A stretch of DNA of 10,672 bases, taken from NCBI GenBank assembly GCA_934098745.1, contig CAKOPG010000026.1:1-10672 (forward strand), in the 5' to 3' direction. The translations under genes were made by a program, and so were the position numbers. Positions 1-6,526 of the stretch are shown in pieces (positions within the stretch are counted from its first letter, which is position 1; every line of letters starts with the position of its first letter). This DNA comes from an uncultured Bacilli bacterium. Lineage in GTDB: Bacteria > Bacillota_I > Bacilli_A > RF39 > UBA660. The notes beneath the pieces were generated by a model. It did not search any database and was not told the DNA's origin. It was given only the letters and a program-made list of their open reading frames with translations.

Positions 1-39
1 ACTTACTGCTAAATAAATATTCTTCTTTCTACCAATCAT
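1..39 (-). CDS. 5' end of an unidentified gene (13 codons, runs off the window)
   Basis: An ATG at 39-37 opens a frame that stays open to base 1, reading MIGRKKNIYLAVS. It is preceded by a GAGGAG Shine-Dalgarno with a 7-base spacer. A good sigma-A-type promoter lies at 111-139 and the rnhB terminator at 222-258, so this is the first gene of a new unit. An in-frame ATG at 54, five codons upstream, is less likely because it contains the Shine-Dalgarno. The lysine-rich start before a hydrophobic stretch could be the beginning of a signal or anchor segment, but too little is visible to name a function. Confidence 0.6.
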   Translation of the reverse strand, partial: MIGRKKNIYLAVS

Positions 40-51
40 ATTTATACTCCT

Positions 52-90
52 CATTATATCCTTAAGTATAATACTTAGGGACCCTTTTAT
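52..90 (-). repeat. Leader hairpin element, copy 1
   Basis: On the minus strand this is a short hairpin (arms around CTAAGTA and TACTTAAG, loop of 3) preceded by AAAAGGGTCC and followed by ATATAATGAGGAG and the start codon. Bases 52-77 match 10647-10672, the leader of the DGR target gene, at 25 of 26 positions. The hairpin half also matches the core of the terminator at 222-258. It lies downstream of the promoter at 111-139, so it is transcribed as 5' leader. Whether it regulates or is only a dispersed repeat is unknown. Confidence 0.6.
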
Positions 91-110
91 TTTTCTATTT
101 TCCTATATAA

Positions 111-139
111 ATTATAGCATAGCCCTTGTTTCCTGTAAA
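111..139 (-). promoter_or_regulatory. Sigma-A-type promoter with extended -10
   Basis: Reading the minus strand, TTTACA (139-134), a 17-base spacer and TATAAT (116-111) occur, with TGC directly before the -10 box (extended -10). Transcription would begin near base 104 and give a leader of about 65 bases carrying the hairpin at 52-90, ahead of the start codon at 39. Confidence 0.75.
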
Positions 140-221
140 TACAAAATTCGATTTTTTTAGAATTTAAAATGTTGTAAAATATAGCTTGAATCCTTATAAT
201 GTAAGGTATTTGGATACATAC

Positions 222-258
222 AAAAGGGTCCTTAAGTATTATACTTAAGGACCCTTTT
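222..258. terminator. Bidirectional intrinsic terminator after rnhB
   Basis: This is a perfect inverted repeat with two 17-base arms (AAAAGGGTCCTTAAGTA and its complement) around a 3-base loop TTA. The arms end in A4/T4, so either strand gives a stem with a short U tract. It lies 34 bases after the rnhB stop codon and before the next promoter. Its core is shared with the leader elements at 52-90 and 10647-10672. Confidence 0.85.
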
Positions 259-292
259 AAATATTAAAAACGATGATTCTTAATATTCATCA

Positions 293-928
293 TCATTCTA
301 TTATTTTATCTTTATAATCACTTACTGGTTTATAACTTAATCTATGATATTTAGTAATTCCATATTCTTTAATTGCCGCAATATGTTTCTTTGTACCATA
401 TCCTTTATTATTTTTAAGATCATACATTGGATATTCCTTATCCATTTCATATAACATATGATCTCTTGTTACTTTAGCAATTACCGATGCTGCCGATATT
501 GATATACTTAATAAATCTCCCTTTATAATAGAAGTACTAGGAATATCTATATCTAATTTCATCGCATCTATTAAAACATGTTCTGGTTTAATACTTAAAT
601 TATTTATTGCCTTAATCATCGCTTCTTTCGTCGCTTCATAAATATTTATCTCATCTATTCTTTTCTCGTCGACAACTCCTATACCTATAGCTAAAGCTTC
701 CTCTTGAATAATCTTATAAAATTCTTCTCTTTTTTTCTCTGATAATTTTTTTGAATCTGTTAATCCCTCTAACGCAAAATTAAGTGGAATTATTACTGCA
801 GCTGCTACAACTGGCCCTATCAAAGGTCCTCTTCCTACTTCATCAATTCCGGCTATTAAAGTAATACCTTTACTATTTAATTCTCTTTCATATTTATAAT
901 TATCTATTTCAATTTTTTTATTCTTCAT
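293..928 (-). CDS. rnhB: Ribonuclease HII
   Basis: This is RNase HII, which cuts the RNA strand of RNA-DNA hybrids and starts ribonucleotide excision repair. All four catalytic acidic residues are visible at the family spacing: D29 and E30 in GIDEVGRGPLIGPVV, D121 in LIDAMKL, and D138 in KGDLLSIS. The conserved GYGTKKH tyrosine is Y177. DSKKLSEKKRE (58-68) is a second signature. At 211 residues it is a normal single-domain length. The start is set by GGGAG six bases upstream. The gene ends in three consecutive TGA codons, showing that TGA is a stop here. A small terminator stands between it and the gene upstream, and a long hairpin terminator follows it. Confidence 0.97.
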   Translation of the reverse strand: MKNKKIEIDNYKYERELNSKGITLIAGIDEVGRGPLIGPVVAAAVIIPLNFALEGLTDSKKLSEKKREEFYKIIQEEALAIGIGVVDEKRIDEINIYEATKEAMIKAINNLSIKPEHVLIDAMKLDIDIPSTSIIKGDLLSISISAASVIAKVTRDHMLYEMDKEYPMYDLKNNKGYGTKKHIAAIKEYGITKYHRLSYKPVSDYKDKIIE

Positions 929-943
929 ATAATACTCCCATTA

Positions 944-964
944 GAAAAAGGCTTTAATAAGCCT
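944..964 (-). terminator. Short intrinsic terminator or attenuator before rnhB
   Basis: On the minus strand AGGCTT, a 4-base loop and AAGCCT are followed by TTTTCT. The hairpin begins directly after the stop codon at 966-968. A 6-bp stem is weak, so partial read-through into rnhB is plausible. No separate rnhB promoter was seen in the 37-base gap. Confidence 0.5.
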
Positions 965-965
965 A

Positions 966-1496
966 TTATCTAGTATAATTATTATTATTAGATAATTGCA
1001 TTTGCATCTCTGATAGAGACATACGACATTTTTTTACTGCCTCATTCTTAGCTGTAAAAGCTTCATGATTAATTGAAGTAGCTACGATTGTTTCATCTAA
1101 ATCCAATAACTTATATGCTCTATTTGGTTGTCTTACCCCATAAGAATTTTTGATAACATCATCGATATCTTGAATTTTACTTGATACTGAAGGTGTATTC
1201 AAATATTGTTGTAAATTTTCTGCCGCTTTAGATTGTTCCATATCTAAAAAAAGTATTCCAGAACCATCGGCATAGGTATCATATAAAGCATCACTTACCA
1301 CATATTTTCCTAATAATTGTGGAAATCTTCCATGATCATCTTTAACAACTTTAAAAACCACCAAATGATCATCTTGATATCCTACCACTCCAACATATTC
1401 TGCCTCTGATAATAAAAGTCCTGGTTTAATCCCCATTCCTTCCCAAGAACCTCTTGGATTATCCTCGGTAGCAAAACCAAATTCTATCTTTTTCAT
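966..1496 (-). CDS. Hypothetical cytoplasmic protein, 176 aa
   Basis: I do not recognise this protein. It begins MKKIEFGFATEDNPRG, has no signal peptide or membrane segment, and is mixed alpha/beta in character. The first 80 residues are rich in aromatic and small residues typical of beta strands (YVGVVGYQDDHLVVFKVV, about 34-51). The C-terminal half is more helical and ends in a polar NNNNYTR tail. The start has AGGAGG a few bases upstream. Another ATG at 1500 is out of frame. A promoter with an extended -10 lies at 1518-1547 and a small terminator directly after the stop, so it may be a single-gene unit with some read-through to rnhB. Confidence 0.8.
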   Translation of the reverse strand: MKKIEFGFATEDNPRGSWEGMGIKPGLLLSEAEYVGVVGYQDDHLVVFKVVKDDHGRFPQLLGKYVVSDALYDTYADGSGILFLDMEQSKAAENLQQYLNTPSVSSKIQDIDDVIKNSYGVRQPNRAYKLLDLDETIVATSINHEAFTAKNEAVKKCRMSLSEMQMQLSNNNNYTR

Positions 1497-1517
1497 TCAT
1501 ACCTCCTATATAGTTTT

Positions 1518-1547
1518 ATTATACCATTCACATATATATAAAATCAA
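1518..1547 (-). promoter_or_regulatory. Sigma-A-type promoter for the 176-aa gene
   Basis: On the minus strand TTGATT (1547-1542), an 18-base spacer and TATAAT (1523-1518) occur, with TGG before the -10 box. The -10 lies 10 bases upstream of the AGGAGG site, so the leader is very short. It sits directly downstream of the terminator at 1549-1574, as expected for a new unit. Confidence 0.65.
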
Positions 1548-1548
1548 G

Positions 1549-1574
1549 AAAAAATGAAGACTAGTTATCTTCAT
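1549..1574 (-). terminator. Intrinsic terminator of the sigG-ylmC unit
   Basis: On the minus strand ATGAAGA, a 7-base loop and TCTTCAT are followed by a run of T (the last stem base plus 1553-1549). The stop codon TAG of the 33-codon ORF lies in the loop, so the terminator overlaps the end of that ORF. Confidence 0.75.
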
Positions 1575-1662
1575 CCATATTGAGGTATGTATTTAATTTA
1601 ATATAAGATACATTATCTATCATATCATCTATTAAATCATCTAATAAAATATAGTCTGGCAT
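1561..1662 (-). CDS. Small acidic protein, 33 aa
   Basis: An ORF of 33 codons (ATG 1662-1660, TAG 1563-1561) reads MPDYILLDDLIDDMIDN, then VSYIKLNTYLNMDEDN. A good Shine-Dalgarno (AAAGGAGA) lies 8 bases upstream. The product is strongly acidic and could form an amphipathic helix. It is placed 73 bases after ylmC, and the unit's terminator begins within its stop region, so it looks like the last gene of the sigG-ylmC unit. I do not recognise a family. The ribosome site and terminator position are the main support; codon-level conservation is untested. Confidence 0.55.
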   Translation of the reverse strand: MPDYILLDDLIDDMIDNVSYIKLNTYLNMDEDN

Positions 1663-1735
1663 CTTACTTATCTCCTTTACTTTATTAGATAATATCACAA
1701 TATAAAAATAAATTCTATTACTTCGACAAAACTAG

Positions 1736-1960
1736 CTATTTATTTCGCGTATCCACTAAAATAATATCGTCCCCTATTTTAATTATTTGTCCCCAAGATA
1801 TATTATATTCTTCTCTACTAAACTTTCTTCCTCTTTTTTCTTCTAAAACCAAAGTTTTTATATGCCCTTGTTCATCTACTATTGCATCTACTATTACTCC
1901 AATTCTCTTACCATTTGTAATACTAACAATCTCTTTTAACTGTAAATCAGATAACCTCAT
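1736..1960 (-). CDS. ylmC: YlmC/YmxH family PRC-barrel sporulation protein
   Basis: This 74-residue protein starts MRLSDLQLKEIVSITNGK and ends with WGQIIKIGDDIILVDTRNK, the pattern of the YlmC/YmxH family: a single PRC-barrel domain of small beta strands, usually 75-95 residues. The family is found in spore-forming Bacillota. In Bacillus subtilis ylmC lies in the sigE-sigG-ylmA-ylmC region, and the same sigG-ylmC adjacency is seen here, with ylmA missing. Its biochemical role is not established. The Shine-Dalgarno AGGTGA precedes the ATG by about 7 bases, and the gap to sigG is 26 bases, so the two are probably cotranscribed. Confidence 0.85.
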   Translation of the reverse strand: MRLSDLQLKEIVSITNGKRIGVIVDAIVDEQGHIKTLVLEEKRGRKFSREEYNISWGQIIKIGDDIILVDTRNK

Positions 1961-1986
1961 ATATATATCACCTAATTAAATATATT

Positions 1987-2760
1987 CTATTTAATTAATT
2001 TTTTGATATTTGTTAAAGCACTTTTTTCTATTCTTGATATTTGGGCCTGACTAATATCTAACTCTTCTGCTATCTCCATCTGTGTTTTACCTACTAAAAA
2101 TCTATCTCTAAGAATTCTTAATTCTCTTGGTTTTAATTTTTCCATAGCCCTTTCCATTGCTAACCTTAAATCTTTATCAAATTCTTCTTTAGCTGTCGTT
2201 AACTGATCACATAAATATATCGTATCTCCTCCATCATTATAAATAGGTTCATACATACTAACTGGTTCCTTTAAAGAAGTTAAAGCATTAGCGATCTCAT
2301 ATTCGGTTACCCCAAGTAAAGTAGCTATCTCACTATCCGTAGGTATTTTACCATCTACTGTCATTAATTCTTCTTTTAACTTAATTATCTTATGTGCTAA
2401 ATCTTTTACACTCCGAGATATTCTTAAAGAGATATTATCTCTAATATATCTTTTCATCTCTCCAATAATTAAAGGACAAGCATACGTCGATAAAGTAACA
2501 TTATAAGACATATCAAAATTATCAATCGCTTTCACCAGTCCCAAACATCCTACCTGAAACAAATCATCTAAATTATCTACTTTATTATTATATTTCTTTA
2601 ATATAGATAACACCAATTTTAAATTACCTTTTATCAAATCATCTCTCGCAAAAGGATCTCCTTCCATCTTCTTTCTAAATAATTCATAATTTTCCTCATT
2701 AGTTAAAGCTTTTAAACTACTCGTATTAATACCACATATATCTACTTTATATCTAGCCAT
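1987..2760 (-). CDS. sigG: RNA polymerase sporulation sigma factor SigG
   Basis: This is a sigma-70 family factor of 257 residues, matching the usual length of sigma-G (about 260), the late forespore sigma factor. The N-terminal MARYKVDICGINTSSLKAL is the sigma-G signature. Region 2 includes DDLFQVGCLGLVKAIDNFD (65-83) and STYACPLIIGEMKRYIRD (91-108). Region 3 is at about 113-165. EPIYNDGGD (171-179) is typical of sigma-F/G. Region 4 has a helix-turn-helix at GKTQMEIAEELDISQAQISR (224-243). An ATG five codons upstream (2775) is in frame, but the AAAGGAG site at 2772-2766 and the family alignment put the start at 2760. A hairpin overlaps this site. No sigE is seen upstream, where a thermonuclease gene lies instead. 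Confidence 0.95.
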   Translation of the reverse strand: MARYKVDICGINTSSLKALTNEENYELFRKKMEGDPFARDDLIKGNLKLVLSILKKYNNKVDNLDDLFQVGCLGLVKAIDNFDMSYNVTLSTYACPLIIGEMKRYIRDNISLRISRSVKDLAHKIIKLKEELMTVDGKIPTDSEIATLLGVTEYEIANALTSLKEPVSMYEPIYNDGGDTIYLCDQLTTAKEEFDKDLRLAMERAMEKLKPRELRILRDRFLVGKTQMEIAEELDISQAQISRIEKSALTNIKKLIK

Positions 2761-2804
2761 AAAAGCTCCTTTCATATCTATATTGATATTATCAAGAGCT
2801 TTTT
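2761..2804 (-). promoter_or_regulatory. Leader hairpin overlapping the sigG ribosome site
   Basis: On the minus strand AAAAGCTC (2803-2796) can pair with GAGCTTTT (2768-2761), which lies directly before the sigG ATG and takes in the last three bases of the AAAGGAG Shine-Dalgarno plus the whole spacer. The loop is 27 bases and contains a nested palindrome, TTGATAATATCAA. Folding would hide the ribosome site. A translation-damping leader hairpin has, as I recall, been reported for Bacillus subtilis sigG. The pairing is seen in the sequence; its effect is inference. Confidence 0.5.
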
Positions 2805-2957
2805 AAACACTTTCTTAAGTAATTATATCTAAAATATTAAATATAATATTACTATTTTTTTACACTAATATAAAAGCTTAGTAATGAAATCATATATAAA
2901 TTAATTAAAATTATAATCAAAATATATATTTAATAAACCAGTAAATCTACAATTTCT

Positions 2958-3602
2958 TTATTTCAAATACGATTTTAATTTCTTATTAGCCTTCTTTTTA
3001 ACACTCTTATCGCCAACAAAAACAACTATTAATAACAATACTATTATCATTATTATATCTTGATTACTATAACTGACATCTTTAATACTATCTTGTACAT
3101 TATTATTATTATCATTACTATCATACTTTTCTTTTTCATAAGTATTCCAAATACCCAAGTTATTAACCTGAGCTATCTCTTGTTTTTCATAAAGAACATC
3201 TGTATATTTATAATCTCCATATAAATAAGCTACTTTTGCATAACCATACTCGACAAGTTCTTCTTCTAATAACTTATCATCGACAAATACCCATGCTAAT
3301 ATTCTTCCATATTTATCTGTCTTATCACTATTATTATCATATTCTAATTCTATCTTTTTAGCCTTAGTTATTAAATTACATGTATATTCACTGGCTTCTT
3401 TCCCATAATATTCAACTTTCTTTTTCGGATGAACACTCTCTGGAGTATCAATAGCTAATAACCTAACGGTCTTCTCTTCACCATTTAAATCTACCTTTAT
3501 CGTATCTCCATCAACACAACTAGCAAAAGTTACTTTCTCTAAAGCATAACTATTACTAATACTCATTAAAAATATTAATATTAAAACCATTAACTTCTTC
3601 AT
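2958..3602 (-). CDS. Membrane-anchored thermonuclease (staphylococcal nuclease family)
   Basis: The protein is a 214-residue Ca-dependent nuclease of the SNase fold, predicted to act outside the membrane. Residues 1-20 form a signal peptide (MKKLMVLILIFLMSISNSYA). The nuclease domain spans about 22-153 and keeps the active site at family spacing: D33 in VDGDT, R47 in VRLLAIDTPE, D52, E55 and R100 in DKYGRILAWV. Unlike secreted nucleases, it has an Asn/Asp-rich linker (160-180), a hydrophobic segment at about 183-197 and a lysine-rich tail (KSVKKKANKKLKSYLK), so the C terminus is probably anchored with the tail inside. AGAGGT lies 6 bases before the ATG. The gene is 20 bases downstream of the methyltransferase gene, probably in the same operon. 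Confidence 0.92.
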   Translation of the reverse strand: MKKLMVLILIFLMSISNSYALEKVTFASCVDGDTIKVDLNGEEKTVRLLAIDTPESVHPKKKVEYYGKEASEYTCNLITKAKKIELEYDNNSDKTDKYGRILAWVFVDDKLLEEELVEYGYAKVAYLYGDYKYTDVLYEKQEIAQVNNLGIWNTYEKEKYDSNDNNNNVQDSIKDVSYSNQDIIMIIVLLLIVVFVGDKSVKKKANKKLKSYLK

Positions 3603-3622
3603 TATATTACCTCTTTATTTAA

Positions 3623-4366
3623 TTATTTATGAACCTTAATAAATAGAAAGTATGGTCTATCATATTGATAAATATACTTAGGAATTCTATCTATTGCTTC
3701 TTTCGTAGCCGTAGGCTCCAATATCTCATCTATCTTAAAACCTGTATCAATAATTGTATTAATAATCTCACTAAAATTCCTATGATACTTAATAACCACT
3801 TCATCATTCCACTCTCTACATCTTTTTCCACATCTATTATAATCAGATATTAAATAATACCATTTATCATCTATCGTTAAATAATTATGTTTAAGTGAAT
3901 TAGTCTTAATTGTACATGTTGTTAAAGGATGTTCTTGAGAAAATATTAAATAACCCTTATCATTAAGTAAATTATAAATATTCATTAATAACTTCTTAAA
4001 ATCTTCTACATAATGAAAAGCTAAAGAAGATATAACTATATCAAACTTCTTGTCTATCTTTTCTAATTCTTCCATCGCCATAACCATATATTCTATCTTG
4101 TCAGCCTTATTCTTATCCTTAGCTATCTTTATCATATGCTTTGATATATCTATTCCTAATACATAAGAAGCTCCCATATCATGATAATATTTCGCATTTT
4201 CTCCATATCCACACCCTAACTCTAATACCTTCTTTCCCTTAACTGAAGGTACTAACTTTCTAAAATTAGGTATCTCTATTAAATCATTAGCATTATATCC
4301 CTTATCTTCAAACCTCATTCTATCATATTCTTTATTAAACTTATCATTATCATATATATTTTGCAT
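3623..4366 (-). CDS. Class I SAM-dependent methyltransferase
   Basis: This 247-residue protein has a Rossmann-type methyltransferase domain. Motif I, VLELGCGYGEN, is at 47-57. The acidic residue that would bind the SAM ribose is D73 in LGIDIS. The motif at the end of strand 4, FDIVISSLAFHYVED, is at 108-122 and NLLNDKGYLIFSQEHP follows. This is the general type-11/UbiE-like pattern. The substrate cannot be read from the sequence and is more likely a small molecule than DNA. GAGGAG precedes the ATG. A candidate promoter lies at 4393-4421 and the nuclease gene follows after 20 bases, which gives no clear functional link. Confidence 0.85.
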   Translation of the reverse strand: MQNIYDNDKFNKEYDRMRFEDKGYNANDLIEIPNFRKLVPSVKGKKVLELGCGYGENAKYYHDMGASYVLGIDISKHMIKIAKDKNKADKIEYMVMAMEELEKIDKKFDIVISSLAFHYVEDFKKLLMNIYNLLNDKGYLIFSQEHPLTTCTIKTNSLKHNYLTIDDKWYYLISDYNRCGKRCREWNDEVVIKYHRNFSEIINTIIDTGFKIDEILEPTATKEAIDRIPKYIYQYDRPYFLFIKVHK

Positions 4367-4392
4367 ATTTATAAAACTCCTCTACATTATCA

Positions 4393-4421
4393 ATGTTACT
4401 ATAGCAATTAACAAAAGTCAA
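4393..4421 (-). promoter_or_regulatory. Candidate promoter for the methyltransferase-nuclease unit
   Basis: On the minus strand TTGACT (4421-4416), a 17-base spacer and TAACAT (4398-4393) occur. The -35 box is strong (5 of 6) and the -10 box is weaker (4 of 6). It lies between the terminator at 4446-4471 and the start codon at 4366. Confidence 0.5.
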
Positions 4422-4445
4422 TACATTCGTTTGCTAAAAGTATTA

Positions 4446-4471
4446 CAAAAAGAAGACTAAATCAGCCTTCT
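4446..4471 (-). terminator. Intrinsic terminator of the two-gene membrane protein unit
   Basis: On the minus strand AGAAGGCT, a 5-base loop (GATTT) and AGTCTTCT form an 8-bp stem with one G-U pair, followed by TTTTG. The stem overlaps the stop codon of the 313-aa gene. Confidence 0.75.
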
Positions 4472-5411
4472 ATTCAATAAAACTATCTAAAGTTTCTTCA
4501 AACTTATCTATATAGAAACTTTCCTGATATTTTTTCTTTCTATTTGTCATAACATCATTTATTGGTATTAAAGTATAATCTTTTAATATGACATATTCAT
4601 AAGTAAATGTTAATACCTCATCATAATACTTACTAAGTAAATCTATCTTTAAAGTCGTTGTCTTAACATTACCCTCTTTGTCATAGTATCTTACTATCTC
4701 ATAAAAACCTTTATCCGTTCTAAGAATTCGATCATTATAAATACTTATTATCTTTTCACCACTATAATTACCATCTATCTTATTAATAGTAAATGGTACC
4801 CATCTCTTCTCTGGATAATTATAATATTCATCTACTAACTCATATAAAATATTATCTTTTACATAGAATAAATTACATATAAGATCATAATCTATCTTCT
4901 GTTTATATCTACTCTCTGTATAAGATTCATCATAACTTTTTAACTCATCATATGTAGCTTTCTCAAACATTGAATATTCATCTACTGGTTTGTTATCAGT
5001 ATTCGTATCTCTAACTACATATTTTTTATCATCATCCGTATAAAAATATATATCAGCCCCATAAGGAATCCCTATATTGACAATATTTATATTATTATCT
5101 ATTTCATATACCATCTTATAACTTAATACTTCATTCTTCAATTTAGCTGGATCAAATATATAAGCCTTATTATTACTAATAAAAGCATACTCTATAAAAT
5201 GTGTATTCTCATTTAATACTTCTCCCCCGATAAATTTTTTATAATCAGTTACCTTCTTCTTATTATTTTTAATTACTTCTTTAAGTAATCCTTCTACCTT
5301 ACTACCATTATCATCATCTTTACTAGGTTCCTTCTTAATAACAAATAAGAAAATAATTAAACCAAGTAATAATAATCCTAATACACCATATATTATCTTT
5401 TTATTTTTCAT
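4470..5411 (-). CDS. Hypothetical N-terminally anchored extracellular protein, 313 aa
   Basis: I do not recognise this family. Residues 1-5 are basic and 6-26 form one membrane helix (IIYGVLGLLLLGLIIFLFVIK), followed by a charged linker (KKEPSKDDDNGSK). The rest, rich in Tyr, Asp and Lys, looks like an extracellular beta-rich domain. No cysteine cluster, lipobox or catalytic motif is visible. It lies 6 bases after the gene at 5418-6464 and shares its terminator, so the two are one operon and may form a pair at the cell surface. The Shine-Dalgarno (AGTAGGT) is weak, which fits translational coupling to the gene upstream. Confidence 0.8.
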   Translation of the reverse strand: MKNKKIIYGVLGLLLLGLIIFLFVIKKEPSKDDDNGSKVEGLLKEVIKNNKKKVTDYKKFIGGEVLNENTHFIEYAFISNNKAYIFDPAKLKNEVLSYKMVYEIDNNINIVNIGIPYGADIYFYTDDDKKYVVRDTNTDNKPVDEYSMFEKATYDELKSYDESYTESRYKQKIDYDLICNLFYVKDNILYELVDEYYNYPEKRWVPFTINKIDGNYSGEKIISIYNDRILRTDKGFYEIVRYYDKEGNVKTTTLKIDLLSKYYDEVLTFTYEYVILKDYTLIPINDVMTNRKKKYQESFYIDKFEETLDSFIE

Positions 5412-5417
5412 AAATAC

Positions 5418-6464
5418 CTACTTTTCAATATATCCTGATGTTTTTTCTAAATACATCTCATCAGTAACACTTTTATATCTTTTACCCTTATAATCATCAG
5501 TAAAGCCTTCATAAGCTTTATATATTTCACCAGTTTCTGTATCATATACTCTCTCATATCCTAGTGTAGCATCACTTTGTTTTTGACTCATAATATCATA
5601 AGAAGTATTTCTCTTTTCCCAAGAATCCATAATACCATCACTTATCTGATTACATATATTTCTTACACTTTGAAAAGTCTTCATAACCGTATCTTGTTCC
5701 CTATTAAAATTACTTATAAAAGTATCCGTAAATTCTAATGAAGAAGCCATTGTATTTAAAGTATCTTTCCAATTAATAAAATCATCTTTAGGAGCCGTAT
5801 AGAAAATAGCATCATATACTGATAAAAAATATATATCTATCTGTTTACCGGAAATTATATTTTCATAAACATAATATGGACCAGCATCATATACAAAAGC
5901 TGTAAATAATCCTTCCGCTTCTTTTCCTGCTTCATCTTTAAATGATGCTCTTAATATATCACCACCAAGTAAACCTTTTCCTAAATTCTCTATAACCGTA
6001 AAATCATTTAAAGTAGGAAATGTAAATGTACTCGTATTATTTAAAGGTCCTAAATCATTAAATATCTTATAAAATCCTTCCGTATCTTTAGTTGCTATTA
6101 CACTAGTTTTAGCAAACATACTATCTGGATAATATTTCTTTTGAAAATTCTTAGCATCCTCTGATTTATTATATCCTTCTGTCTTCATATTAAAGAAAAA
6201 TTGATAAGCTGTATTCTCTGGATTATATACCTTAATAGTATAATGAATAGCATCTCCAATAGTATCTACTTTCCATCCTTTAGGTACTTTCATATTAAAA
6301 TATCCATTAGAATAATCTTCTAACGTAACTTCTTGAACTGCATCTTTAACAATATTCACCTTAGGTGAAGTAGTATATTTAACAAGTATCCCGATAACAA
6401 TAATCCCTACTACTGCTAACACAATATAAGTTAATTTCTTCTTATCTTTTAAAAGTTCATTCAT
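5418..6464 (-). CDS. Hypothetical N-terminally anchored extracellular protein, 348 aa
   Basis: The first gene of a two-gene unit. It has a basic start (MNELLKDKKK), a membrane helix at about 12-28 and an outside domain. Residues about 50-235 include NGYFNMKVPKGWKVD, a pattern seen in PsbP/Mog1-like and related lipoprotein folds that open with a strand and a P-x-GW turn; this is only a weak resemblance. The C-terminal 60 residues (SDATLGYERVYDTETGEIY and the residues after it) look like a separate small module. GAGGAG lies 8 bases before the ATG and a promoter lies at 6493-6521. No enzymatic motif is seen. Confidence 0.8.
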   Translation of the reverse strand: MNELLKDKKKLTYIVLAVVGIIVIGILVKYTTSPKVNIVKDAVQEVTLEDYSNGYFNMKVPKGWKVDTIGDAIHYTIKVYNPENTAYQFFFNMKTEGYNKSEDAKNFQKKYYPDSMFAKTSVIATKDTEGFYKIFNDLGPLNNTSTFTFPTLNDFTVIENLGKGLLGGDILRASFKDEAGKEAEGLFTAFVYDAGPYYVYENIISGKQIDIYFLSVYDAIFYTAPKDDFINWKDTLNTMASSLEFTDTFISNFNREQDTVMKTFQSVRNICNQISDGIMDSWEKRNTSYDIMSQKQSDATLGYERVYDTETGEIYKAYEGFTDDYKGKRYKSVTDEMYLEKTSGYIEK

Positions 6465-6492
6465 TAAAATATCTCCTCTCTATCTTATCTAT

Positions 6493-6521
6493 AGTATAAT
6501 ATATTTTATTTAATATAGCAA
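6493..6521 (-). promoter_or_regulatory. Candidate promoter for the two-gene membrane protein unit
   Basis: On the minus strand TTGCTA (6521-6516), a 17-base spacer and TATACT (6498-6493) occur. It starts just after the RT stop codon, which separates this unit from the DGR. No convincing terminator was seen after the RT gene. Confidence 0.6.
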
Positions 6522-6526
6522 TACTT

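Noticed and set aside
293..301. Use of a mycoplasma-type code (TGA as Trp), given the AT-rich genome
   Set aside because: rnhB ends in three tandem TGA codons at its natural C terminus, and TGG is used for Trp in the other genes.
2761..2775. SigG start five codons upstream (MKGAF)
   Set aside because: This start would place the Shine-Dalgarno inside the coding region, and the family N terminus aligns from MARYKVDICG.
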